Shown here in pieces: positions 44,877 to 54,680 of a DNA stretch of 64,000 bases. Within the stretch, counting starts at the first letter, position 1. Each line of letters starts with the position of its first letter. The notes under the pieces were generated by a model, which did not search any database, was not told the DNA's origin, and was given only the letters and a program-made list of their open reading frames with translations. The translations under genes were made by a program, and so were the position numbers. The stretch comes from Earliella scabrosa (taxonomy: Eukaryota > Basidiomycota > Agaricomycetes > Polyporales > Polyporaceae), in assembly GCA_022605405.1 (NCBI GenBank), contig JABYQQ010000011.1:806001-870000 (forward strand), read 5' to 3'.

Positions 44877-45472
44877 CACTGAGAGCATTTTTCTATGTTT
44901 GGGTCTAGAACATGATGGGAACATTGGAAAGACAGGTTGAATAATCTTCAGCTGTATCCACCGGGAACAGCCGAGCCTCATGGCGCCGAACATGGTGAAT
45001 ATTCCCAGTAAGACCTTGGCCTGTTTCCACCGTAAACACGCTCGGTATATTCAAGATGTGGCTATGATGCAGGTGGTCTCGAACATGTCAGAGTTATGGT
45101 ACCCACATCGTAGATGTCTCGCACATGTCTCTGACAAGAACAGCGGGGCAGATATTTTCTGTGTACGGGGGAAATACATTCGTAATGTTATCACAATCTC
45201 CGTACGATGTGGGCGCTGGGACCATGCTGGGAACATCTGAAATGAAAGCGCCATGTATCGCCTCGAGAACACCTAGAACTCACATTGAAAACACGGTCAA
45301 TATTCCTCTCATGTTCACGTTCCAACCATGCAAACACCGTGGGGAATACATGGAGAAAGTATACAATATGTTTCACACATGTCCTGTTCGGGAACATCCA
45401 AAGCTTATTTAACCTGTGATCCCAATGTTCCCACCATGTTCGGATCCAGAACATGGGTAAATGCTCTCAGTG
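44877..45472. mobile_element. Non-autonomous CACTA-like transposon (MITE) 2
   Basis: The 596-bp element has terminal inverted repeats of about 52 bp beginning CACTGAGAGCATTT; the ends differ at roughly nine positions. It is flanked by the 3-bp direct repeat CCA (44874-44876 and 45473-45475). CACTG ends with a 3-bp target duplication are diagnostic of CACTA elements. The interior has sub-repeats around gaacat and ggaaca, and no open frame for a transposase. Its sequence differs from MITE 1, so it is a separate family. Confidence 0.85.
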
Positions 45473-45475
45473 CCA

Positions 45476-46111
45476 ACGAAGACAGACTCTTGTATCGAAC
45501 CTAGAATAGAGCGAGCTTGGTAGCCAAGCAGGACGCCCAACTCGGGTATGCCATCGGACTAGAGCAAGCGCCATCACCAAGGAACAATCGCTCGGACGGC
45601 CCACGCTCACTCATTGACCTGGGTGGGATAATGTGAGACCTCTTCCACACAAATATAATCGATAGCACATGTGAATACACACCTCACGGTCTACGAAGCC
45701 GCTGCCCAGCGCATTTCACGCATCAGCTACAACTCACTGCAGCGCCCACGGACGCGTTGTCTCTGACTGAATGCGGCGCTCCACCCGAACGCAGCTGCAT
45801 GCTCGCGCCCAGCGAGATGGCCGGTGAGACTTAGCACAGCTCACGACTGCTGCGCAAATTGACTTCTCTTCATGTAGTGTACACATGTACAGCGAGCGCC
45901 CAGATCTGTGACTATGCCCGCGTCAGAACGTGTATATGTAAGGCGTACGGACCGGACTGACTTACTGCGCACTCCTCTACCTCCTTCGCGCCCGACATTC
46001 CCTGCGTCTCGTACACGTCTCCGCCGCAGGATCGAAGAGCTAAGCAGTCGCAGTACAGCGCGCGTGCGGAGACCGCGGCAAGAGAACATCGATAGAAAGC
46101 ATCCAACAAAA
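45476..46111. other. Intergenic region
   Basis: No gene is supported. It lies between MITE 2 and the end of C9. Confidence 0.3.
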
Positions 46112-46931
46112 CTACGAAGCAAAGACCACCATCGCGATGCCGACCGCGCCGACGATCGCACCAGAGGAGAGCGCGATGGTCGCCGCGCCGTTGCTGTCGC
46201 CGCTGTACGGGCTGGCGAGGTTGATCGGCGTGACTTCCACCCCGGCGTCCTTGCACTGACTCTCGTACTCTGTGGGACGTGGTAACCCGTCAGCCTCGAA
46301 CACTCGTTATCGCAGCTGTGGGAGGGGCATGCGAAGAGCGCGAGAGCGCAAGAGCAGAAGGCGGAAGGATGTCGGAGAACTCATGGAGTGATCTGGAGCC
46401 ACGCACCTTCTAACCGTGCCTGCGCGGACGCGAGGACGGAAGTATCGTTCGAGTTGGGCGAGGGCATGCACTCGAAGCAAGCGGCGATCGCGCCGTGCAT
46501 ATCCTCGCTGCAAAGGCAGCGCGCCTCGGTGCACGTCTGCATGGGGTGCCAGTTGGCGAATCAGGATGCCAGGCGTGTGCAAGACCAATGCGAGATAAAG
46601 TGCGACTCACATTCAGGGCAATAACTGCATCCGAGCAGTCTGATCTACACTGCAGGCCCGGGCGGCGGCGTGAGCACAAGGATCGCAGTCCATACGGCAC
46701 ACAAATGACGCACCGTTGAGGGGAAATCATTGAGATTGATGGACAGGCCGGTGTCTGCTTGTCTGGCCAGGAGTCCTGACACGGAGGAACGCACAGCGTG
46801 GGTGTTCCCGGCAACTGGACAACCAACAAGTTGACCGATCGGTTAGCTGACATACGTCACGGCATATAATCTCACGTATACATACCCTGGCCAGCAAGAA
46901 CTGCGACGAAGACAAGAGATAGGGCGTGCAT
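46112..46931 (-). CDS. C9: CFEM-like eight-cysteine GPI-type protein
   Basis: Exons (minus) are 46931-46886, 46814-46714, 46649-46611, 46536-46407 and 46269-46112, giving 157 aa. The signal peptide is MHALSLVFVAVLAGQ. The linker VAGNTHAVRSSVSGLLARQ resembles C2 and C3. Spacing is x3, x9, x4, x1, x10, x2, x25. The C3-C4 segment is TEAR, lacking the aspartate of true CFEM domains, as in C4. The histidine is kept (SEDMH). PST rather than PEQ stands before cysteine 1. The tail is GAIVGAVGIAMVVFAS. A CTTATA at 47116-47121 is about 185 bp upstream. Confidence 0.85.
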
Positions 46932-48143
46932 GATGGCAGGTCGTGAGAAATGGAAAGCCAAACAAAACCCCAAAAGCAGAGGCGACAGCGAAGGAGAAGG
47001 AGAAGAGAGAAGGGATAAGGAAGAGAAAAAAGAGAAGAAAGTCGTGAACGCAGAACACGAACGAATGCGAGGAGGCGGAACCGAAACAGAACGGGCACAT
47101 ACCTCGCAACCGTGTCTTATAGCGCCTTCGGTCATCGCGGACGTTGGCACGAGTGCGTAGTGCGGTAGTAGGGCTCGAGCCTCGAGCATAGCCTTGGCAT
47201 CACGACCCTAACAACGACAGTTTCGTAGTCAGGTTCACCGCACACTTGTTCAGAACTGCCGAGCGGCATACTGACGTCAGTACCATCATTTGCACTGCTC
47301 ATCAATTTTCTTCGGAGTCGTGTTGAAGTCGAGGAGGTAGGTATGTAGAGGGATTTTCCCTTGAACTGGACCGGAGTTCCGCCATAATTCGGCCCCAAGT
47401 TAGCGGTACTGAACGTTGCGCAGCGAGTCGTCGGTGTACCGTTTCTCCAAGTGCATCTGCTGGCCACTCCGATCGCCAACGAAAATTCGCTGCGATCACG
47501 ACCGGAGGAGGTGAACACGGCTGCTGCACGATGATGCTTGATCCTGCTCCATGCGGGTACTGGTGAGCATCCTCGCGAGTATCTTTCGTCTGGATGGAAA
47601 GCATATGAGTATGATATCCATCAAAGGTAGCTACTTACGACGGTCACCTTGGCATGTTGTATAACAGCAATCCGCGGCTCTAGTCCCGCACCTTCCCGCA
47701 CGAGATGACGGTTGTTAGTTGAGTTGGCTCGCATTCAGAGACGCCCGGAAAAGTCCCTTCGTAGGCAGATCTATCGGGCGTTGCCTACTAGCGCCTAAGA
47801 TGACGTTGCCTTTCCTAGCCTTTCCTCCTCCTTCCTCATCTTGAACTTGATCAACAACCTTGATGGGATAGAGTCTCCGGGCTGCACTCCGTGAGACGGG
47901 CTTACAGCAAACTGTCTGCACGTACCACACAGATGCCCGGCGCCCGAGAGTCAGGGTGAACTAATCGTTTGATTATCGTAACAGAGCGATGCACTATGCA
48001 GTAGAGACCATGATTGTGTGGTAACGTTGAAGGTCCGTCATGTCAGCGACCGATCCAATGCTAATAGATATCCATCTCCACCTGCTAGGTCTCCGTCGTT
48101 CAAGAAGCAACCCCCCACGAACAACTCCCTGGGCACTCTACAC
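46932..48143. other. Intergenic region
   Basis: Two overlapping minus-strand open frames at about 47660-47130 have plausible composition, but neither has a start, splice sites or domain that decides between them. Not called. Confidence 0.3.
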
Positions 48144-48997
48144 TCAGAGCGCGAGGAACGCAACTGCAACACCCACGAAGCCAACCACAGCAGCGGACGA
48201 CGCGCCCACGAGCGCACTCCCCGCACCGTTGTTCCGCGTCGCACCACCTAGGGGATCTGACACGCCGCTGTCGCTCGACCCACTCGAACCAGTATCAGTC
48301 TCCTCCGGGTCATCTGTGGTGCCTGTCGGTGTTGGGGAGTCGAAGGTGAAGCCACCCCCGGTGCCAGTCGAGCCAGCCCCTGAACCGCTGTTACCGGTCG
48401 CGACAGGGCCCGATGGGAGCGTCATCGTGAGGGCGCTGACGGGCACGCCAGCCTGGAGACATGAGGCTTGGTACTCTGTATCGCGAGAAGTCAGCATAGG
48501 ACCAGGGGTGGACGCGTCGAGACGAGACGGGGAAGAGCAAGACGCGCACCTTCAAGCGCGGCCTGGCCCTGTTCCAACAGCGACTCGTCGGAGACGAAGC
48601 CGAGCGCGCACTGGAGGCAGGTGTAGAGGCCCCTGTTCGTCGTCTCACTGCATAGACAGGCGACGTCCTTGCACGACTGGCAGATTGACGATGCGCACGT
48701 CAGCTTGTCGCGCATCGTGATGGGGGAGGTGAAGCCGAGCGGTGACTCACGTTGAGGGCGCTCACGACCACGGAGCAGTCGGACGTGCACTGTGAGGGGA
48801 TGTCGGATGGGTCGAAGCCAGTCGTCTGCCTCGCGAGGAGGCCAGCGATGGCGGAGCTTCGGCTGACCACGGCGGAGGCTGCTGCTGCAGGTTCGGATCT
48901 CGACATCAGCAAGCGCGTACCGGAGCTTTGGTGAGCACGTTTTCGACCCACCCTGACCAGCGAGAACTGCCACGGAAAGGATGGAGAGGGCGTACAT
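48144..48997 (-). CDS. C10: CFEM-like eight-cysteine GPI-type protein with long Ser/Thr/Gly spacer
   Basis: Exons (minus) are 48997-48952, 48884-48751, 48676-48550 and 48475-48144, giving 212 aa. The signal peptide is MYALSILSVAVLAGQ. Exons 2 and 3 of the relatives are one exon here, so DIPSQ and cysteine 1 are contiguous. Spacing is x3, x9, x4, x1, x10, x2, x24. The C3-C4 segment is KDVA, with an aspartate. Asn replaces the conserved histidine (SETTN), the only such change. A spacer of about 70 residues rich in Ser, Gly, Thr and Asp precedes the GPI signal (AAVVGFVGVAVAFLAL). CTTATA at 49099-49104 is about 105 bp upstream. It is the last array member before the conserved genes. Confidence 0.85.
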
Positions 48998-50217
48998 GGT
49001 CGTGAACTAGGGAAGGCGGAGAAGAGGCGTCGGCAGTGAGAGATGTAGGGTGGACTCGGACGGGGAACCCTGTCAATCCTCGAGACACCTCAGCAGTTCT
49101 TATACGGACGATAGATGATACTTACATTGTACAGCCAGCTCCGGACGGATAGACAGGGAGCAAGAGTTCGATCAGGGCGGCGTACGTACGAAGTGTCCGT
49201 GCGTTCATGTCGATGTCCATTCCGGGCGGTGTCGTGCACCCAGTTTGGTATTATTCCGCCCAACATTGACTGACGCTCATCGCCATGCCTCGCTGACAGC
49301 ACCCTTTCGACGCCACTGCGCTAGCTACGTGCTCCTCCCACTGGTTCGCCAACACCGCCATCGCCGTAGAGCTACCATCTCCTTGACAGAGGCGCATATC
49401 AATTCGAATCGCGCACCGCCCGCCCATCCACATCCGACGCGTGCGACAGCTGTTGGGCAGATCATCTAGACCTACTAGTAGTACTAGTAACCCACGATAC
49501 TTACAGCGAACTCAGCTGGACACTCTTCCTCGGCGCGCGGCCGTGCGGCCGTGAGGTCATCACACTCGCGGATCCAGAGGCTTGATTAATGGCTTGACCA
49601 CCACCTCCTCACCGATCGTGGCGGCAGTGAGACTGCTCTGCCAAGCCTACCCAAAACCTCCGAGTCTCGAGACTCATAAAGTACTCGGCGTTCTCCGGTG
49701 CACCGCCTGACAGCATAAATGTAGGAGCGCGGGCCGCCCTCAGTCTGCAATTGTCAGCCTCTGTCCAACGTGTGTGGCGGCCGTGACTCGACCTTGCGTT
49801 ATGTCCCTGTTGCTCCTATGGTGATGAGCCAGCCCACACTGTACTGTTTATCATGGCTCGAGTATGTCGGACGTGCAAGGGGTGTGCATGTGAGGTTGAC
49901 AGTACAGTTTGGATGTTCCGGTGAGGGCGGAATCGGGCCGGGCCGCACTTTACTTTACCCTGCGCTTTCAAACGAAGCGCGCGATAGCATCTGTCAGTTT
50001 GTCTGTCCGGACATAGTAGGAAGTGATATGAAGAGCGTGGGTTGCCAGACGCGGGCGAAGTTGGCTATTCCAGCCCCAAAGACTCCGAACAGTGATACAT
50101 AAACCGCCCGCTTCGCGCGCTACTGTGGATGGACATCTACACAACTCGAGTTTCAGCTCATGACAGGGCGCAACGCGGACACGGTCTGGCAGTTATGTCG
50201 CCCCTCCGAACTGTCGT
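48998..50217. other. Intergenic region at the border of the accessory part
   Basis: No gene is supported. The C10 promoter is near 49099. From here rightward the genes are mostly conserved single-copy genes. Confidence 0.3.
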
Positions 50218-51859
50218 TCACCACTTCTCGTGGGCGGGCCGCACTGCAAGCCGGATCATCCAACGTCAACGGTGACATGAGAATGGAAGAGATGAGCAGA
50301 GCACTCACTATCGAGCTCCCATGTCCACGCAGACCTGTCCTGGTTCGCCAGGTATAGATAGCCCTGTGCATGATTCGATTAGCGCATCGCGGAGACCGCG
50401 GATGGTGACCGGTGACCCATGGTACGCGTCCGCGCGAAAGATGACTTGTGCGCCATGCCACCCCGTAGGGATAAAGAGACGTACCGTAGCAATGCTTGCA
50501 GGCTCCAAACGGACGTCCGGGTTCTCGGCGAACTGGTTCTTCACCTCAGCGCCGAGAATCGATACGCTCCAGTCGGTCAGGATACCTGTATGGAGGTCAG
50601 TGAACGGCACAGAGTCGCGTTCCTCATTGTAGTCACTCACCTCCGTCAATGATGGACTAGGCGCGGACAGTCGTCAGCGTGCGCCTTACAACGTAAGTAC
50701 ACTCCGAAATCCAGCGTAACTCACATGTGCGACCTGAATGGATCTGGGGTCAACAACACCTCCACATGTACAGCCCGACGGGAGACCCTGCGGTACACGA
50801 CGCGACTCACATGGATGTTCTCCTTCCCAAACTCCTTGTTCAAGCTCTGGCTCAGCGCCCTCAGCGCGAACTTGCCCGCGGCAAATATGCTCGTCGTCAC
50901 GTTCCCGCGCAGGCTCGCCGTCGCGCCCGTGAAGATCAGCGTGCCGCGCTTGCCCTTCTCGTCGATGGCGTTCTTCTTGAACTCCTCGATCGCCTGGCGC
51001 GAGAACGCGAACGCGCCGTTGATGTTCGTGTCGACGACCGTCTGGATGTCGCGCTCGGTCACGTCGAGGAAGCCCTTGCGGATCCCCGAGCCCCCGTTGT
51101 ACACCGCGACGCGCAGCTCCGTCGGCCCGCCCGAGGGCCACGCGTGCGCGCGGATGGGGCCAAAGACGTCCGTGAGCGCTTGGTAGCTGTATGACTCCAC
51201 TGGGAAGGCCGCAACCTGTTATCCAGTGGTATCATGGTCGTAGGAACGTTGATTGGAGTGGATCACAGGACCGGAGTTGGCGTACACGGAAAAGGGGGAC
51301 ACGAGATGAGTGAGCGCATGTGCGTCGGAATTGAACCAAGACGCACCTCGGCCCCGGGGATGGTGGCGACGATCTCGTCTGCGACCTTTTGCAGCTTGTC
51401 CGCGCCGCGCGCAATCAGCGCGACGCGGTATCCCGCCTTTGCAAAGACGCGCCTGTGAATGGGATGTCAGCCTCTGCAGTAGTGGTCTCGATGGATCTAT
51501 TCCGAGTCTAATAGCGCCCGCATGAAGGACCGACAGCCTCTGGACAGCCTCCGACAGACCCATGGCCACTTGGAGACGACGGACTCCCTTCAAATTCGCC
51601 GCGCCTCAAGTGCCGCGCGAACCGCCTGACGCAATGCGGGGCTGAATACAGCCTCAACATCGACACCGTACTGCCCAGCGGCGCCCGCCGCCGGAAGAAA
51701 CGTTCTGAACAACACCAGAGCGACGCATACGTACGCTGTTGCGCCACCAGTGCCTGCATAATTGTGCATTAATGAGCCAGGTGGCGCCGGGGGAGAAGAG
51801 ACAAGCGTACCTGAACCATTGCCTATGCCGAGGATAGCGATGAGAGGGCGCGCGGACAT
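50218..51859 (-). CDS. Short-chain dehydrogenase/reductase (SDR)
   Basis: Exons (minus) are 51859-51811, 51753-51735, 51452-51347, 51215-50811, 50733-50725, 50656-50641, 50585-50485, 50363-50309 and 50243-50218, giving 261 aa, a normal SDR length. The Rossmann motif is GIGNGSGTG near residue 11. NGG follows strand 4, NIN near mid-protein fits the structural Asn, and GATAS is the active-site Ser region. The usual YxxxK is FAAGK, so Phe stands where Tyr is expected. HVAHSIIDGG follows through a 9-nt and a 16-nt exon. The end YLYLANQDRSAWTWELD suits this fungal subfamily. NAD(P)-dependent, cytosolic; substrate unknown. Intron 2 (282 nt) is unusually long. Confidence 0.88.
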
Positions 51860-52496
51860 GATGCTTCGAAGTACTTAGTTCGCTGGTGCAACTGACAGTG
51901 GATGCTAGGAAATGACGGTCTCTTCTGTTCCCGCTGCGCTCGTTTTATATGTATGTGGACCTGGTACGTACCACGGTGGAGGCGCGGATAGAGAAGGCGT
52001 CGGCGAAGCGCCCTACTGTAATATTACTGACCTGCCCCGGGCCCGAGCCTCGTTTGTAAGCGAGTATCCCACGCGTACGAGTGCGTATGGCGAACTATGA
52101 AGCTCGTCTGGCGAACATACGGCTCAATTGAACTGGGTGGAAGCACCCGTCATATAAGCAGGAAGCTCGGAGCGCCCTGTCCCTCGGGGACAGGCCGAGA
52201 GAATGCGGCTCGGGAACGTCATGACGAGGCCCTCATGATAATGTGCTAGTATCTGAATGCCTTATACTACATGGTACAGCACAAACAGATCTGATGTGCA
52301 TGACGACCTCGTCGAATGAGCGCGGGACGTAGCGTGCTTGTAGTATCGAAGAAACATGAGTAGAATACTACGACGCGCAGGCGCCCTAGTGCACTTTCAT
52401 ACACACGAAGGGTCTTCACTGTAGCTGCACGCTCACCCTGCACCACCACTGGTCCGGGCCATGTGACTCCGCCATATTTCGCCTGTCAAGGGGTCG
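51860..52496. other. Intergenic region
   Basis: Lies between the SDR start and the 3' end of the deaminase-like gene. No gene is supported. Confidence 0.3.
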
Positions 52497-54329
52497 TCAA
52501 CTCAAGTGGTATCCCATGTGAATACGTCTCATACCGAGGTCACAGGCTGTAAAATGCGGACCCGCCTCGATGTAGTACAGGTTATTGTGAGACAAGGACG
52601 ATTTGCGGGCGAGAGAGTCGACCTTGCTCCAAAGCTCGTTGACGAGGCGTGAGTGCAGGGCTGCACGTACTCGCGTCTCTTGATCAGGGCCCACAATGGG
52701 ACATCGCCAGGACACCATACGGCCATTCGCCTGCGCCGCAAGGATGTTGCGATTCGTGGCGGAGTTGTAGACGTCGAGGTAGATGCCACAGAACGCGCAG
52801 GGTCGCTTAGAGATCCCGACATATGGTATCAGCTCGTCCTCGCGCGTGGGGGCAGCACGGAGGAAAGCGTCAAGATGGGCAAGAACGGCACACTCGCTGT
52901 GGACGTGCGCGCCCAATACCACTTCACGCGACTTTGCGACTACATTTATCGTTAAGCCAAGCACCCAAGCTGACGGTGGATCTCAACGCACCTGTCGCCA
53001 TTGCGGGGGAGCTCGTCTCTTTGTTTAACGCATCCTTGCACTCGGCCCTCGCTGTGCATTGCCACCTTGAGTGAGGCACACGGAGAAGTTGATTTGGACA
53101 TACACGCACCGGCGTTCTTATCCTCTAAGAGCATGCCGATGGCCGCCATGCGCGCCTCGTCCACAGTTCTTCCAGTGGTCCTGAAGAGGTCGACGATGTC
53201 GTCCGAAGTGACGATCAAATGCTTTTGTTGCTGTGGCGGGTTGGGGACGCACTCAACCTCGACAGTACCAGATAGGGGGACGGAGAAGGTGGGTGACCCA
53301 AGGAGTCCGTAGAACTTGATGAAGTCGGCGTAGACGAACGTGAGCTTCGTGAACCACCCCATAATATCGACGTCCTTCTTGATCTCGATCTTCTTGGATG
53401 AAAGGTGGCCTGCCGTGAAACACCGTCAGGTTGAAGTGCAACGAAATGAGACAGACAATATGCGTACACCTCACGTACGCATTGAAGTCTTCGGCTAATT
53501 TGGCGAATATGACGGATCCCGACGAAATGACGATGAGAGAGCACCGTAGATCTTCGAGGACCTTATCATCGATATCAGAGGGCGGTGGACGTTCGAGGAT
53601 GGCATTGATACACTTGAGAACATCGCATAGGTCCTGAACAACAGATCGCAAACGATTGTCTCCCGCGAGCCGGTGCTTGATCTTCTCGAGGATATCGTGC
53701 TCGCTCGGAGTGAGCTCACCTCGACCAGGCTCTGGACAGCCTAGTATGTTGTTCGCAAGGGTGAGGAAGCGGGTACAACGATCGTCCTTCACGAGTCGCT
53801 TGTGAATCACGTTCCACGAGTGTCGAAGGAGCCCGTGTTCTAGGTTGAGTAGCCCTACTTCAATGTCGTCCGAAGTATCTGGGTCGATGAAGGGGGGAAG
53901 TAGCAGCTTGGACGGATCGCCGTATCGCTTTTGGATGTGCACGGAAGCTTTGGAGAGCTTGTCCACTATGAAGCGGAGGTGTTCAGGCACGCAGGCGGGG
54001 ACTTCGGGCCCATTGTGGGCAACGAAAAAGTGCAGCTGCGCCTCGGGTGGCGGGTGGGCGAGGACAGAGAGCGCGATGACTTGAGTCCTCGCTTCGCAGA
54101 CTAACAAACGGGCGACAGCATCGAGGAAACGGGCGGCCTGTCGCACCAGTTGGCCTTCCTTCTCCTTCGCCTTCGATAGCTTGGCGGCAGAGTGTGGAAG
54201 ACGGTCATCGCAGGCCTCTAGGAGAGCAACGATGTGATCTGGTTCTTGTAGCACTTGGCTTTCGACTGAGGCAGACGACATCATGGAGGACTCAGGAGAA
54301 GGATGGCTTGGGCGCTTCCGAGTCGACAT
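52497..54329 (-). CDS. Putative zinc-dependent deaminase, OTT_1508-like
   Basis: Exons (minus) are 54329-53468, 53409-53110, 53051-52992 and 52939-52497, giving 554 aa with phases 1,1,1. The N-terminal two thirds is helical in composition, with no recognised domain. The C-terminal exon carries two zinc-type motifs of the cytidine-deaminase-like fold: VHSECAVLAHL (H-x-E, near residue 430) and GISKRPCAFCGIYL (P-C-x2-C, near residue 465). This pair and the layout fit the fungal OTT_1508-like deaminase family. Its substrate is unknown. The acceptor of exon 3 (GCACAG) was chosen because nearer AGs give stops. ATG 54329 is used; the frame is open a little further upstream without another ATG. Confidence 0.7.
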
Positions 54330-54680
54330 GGAGAGCCACACCTTGCTGGCGAATTCATATGACTCATCCGAGCTCAGTGCTCAATCACACTGACAGTGAA
54401 ATGGCAAGGACGAGCTCGGCAATAGGGAGGGTCTAGGCCGAGAAAAAGAATGCAGGATAAACCACAAGGTCGAGGTACTGACACGGTATCCGTATGTATC
54501 TTGAGGCCGTATGCTACATGGTACACAACATCCGAACAACACAACACTTCCTAACATACACACACCCCTGCTGGTACGAAACGTATGCCGAATCGCCCTG
54601 CGGGTAGCACTCGCCACCACCGACCGCCTGCTCCAGACTGCGCGACCACGTTAAATAGTGCACAACTGGGCGGGTAGGAC
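54330..54680. other. Intergenic region
   Basis: About 350 bp between the deaminase-like gene start and the FAB1 stop. No gene is seen. Confidence 0.35.

Noticed and set aside
45476..46285. Arg-rich plus-strand frame near 45908
   Set aside because: Overlaps the last exon of C9 on the other strand and has no recognisable features.
47130..47660. Two overlapping minus-strand frames of about 100-128 residues
   Set aside because: Each looks partly coding but neither has a start, intron or domain that decides between them.
50725..51194. Plus-strand open frames of about 150 residues
   Set aside because: Shadows of exon 4 of the SDR gene.
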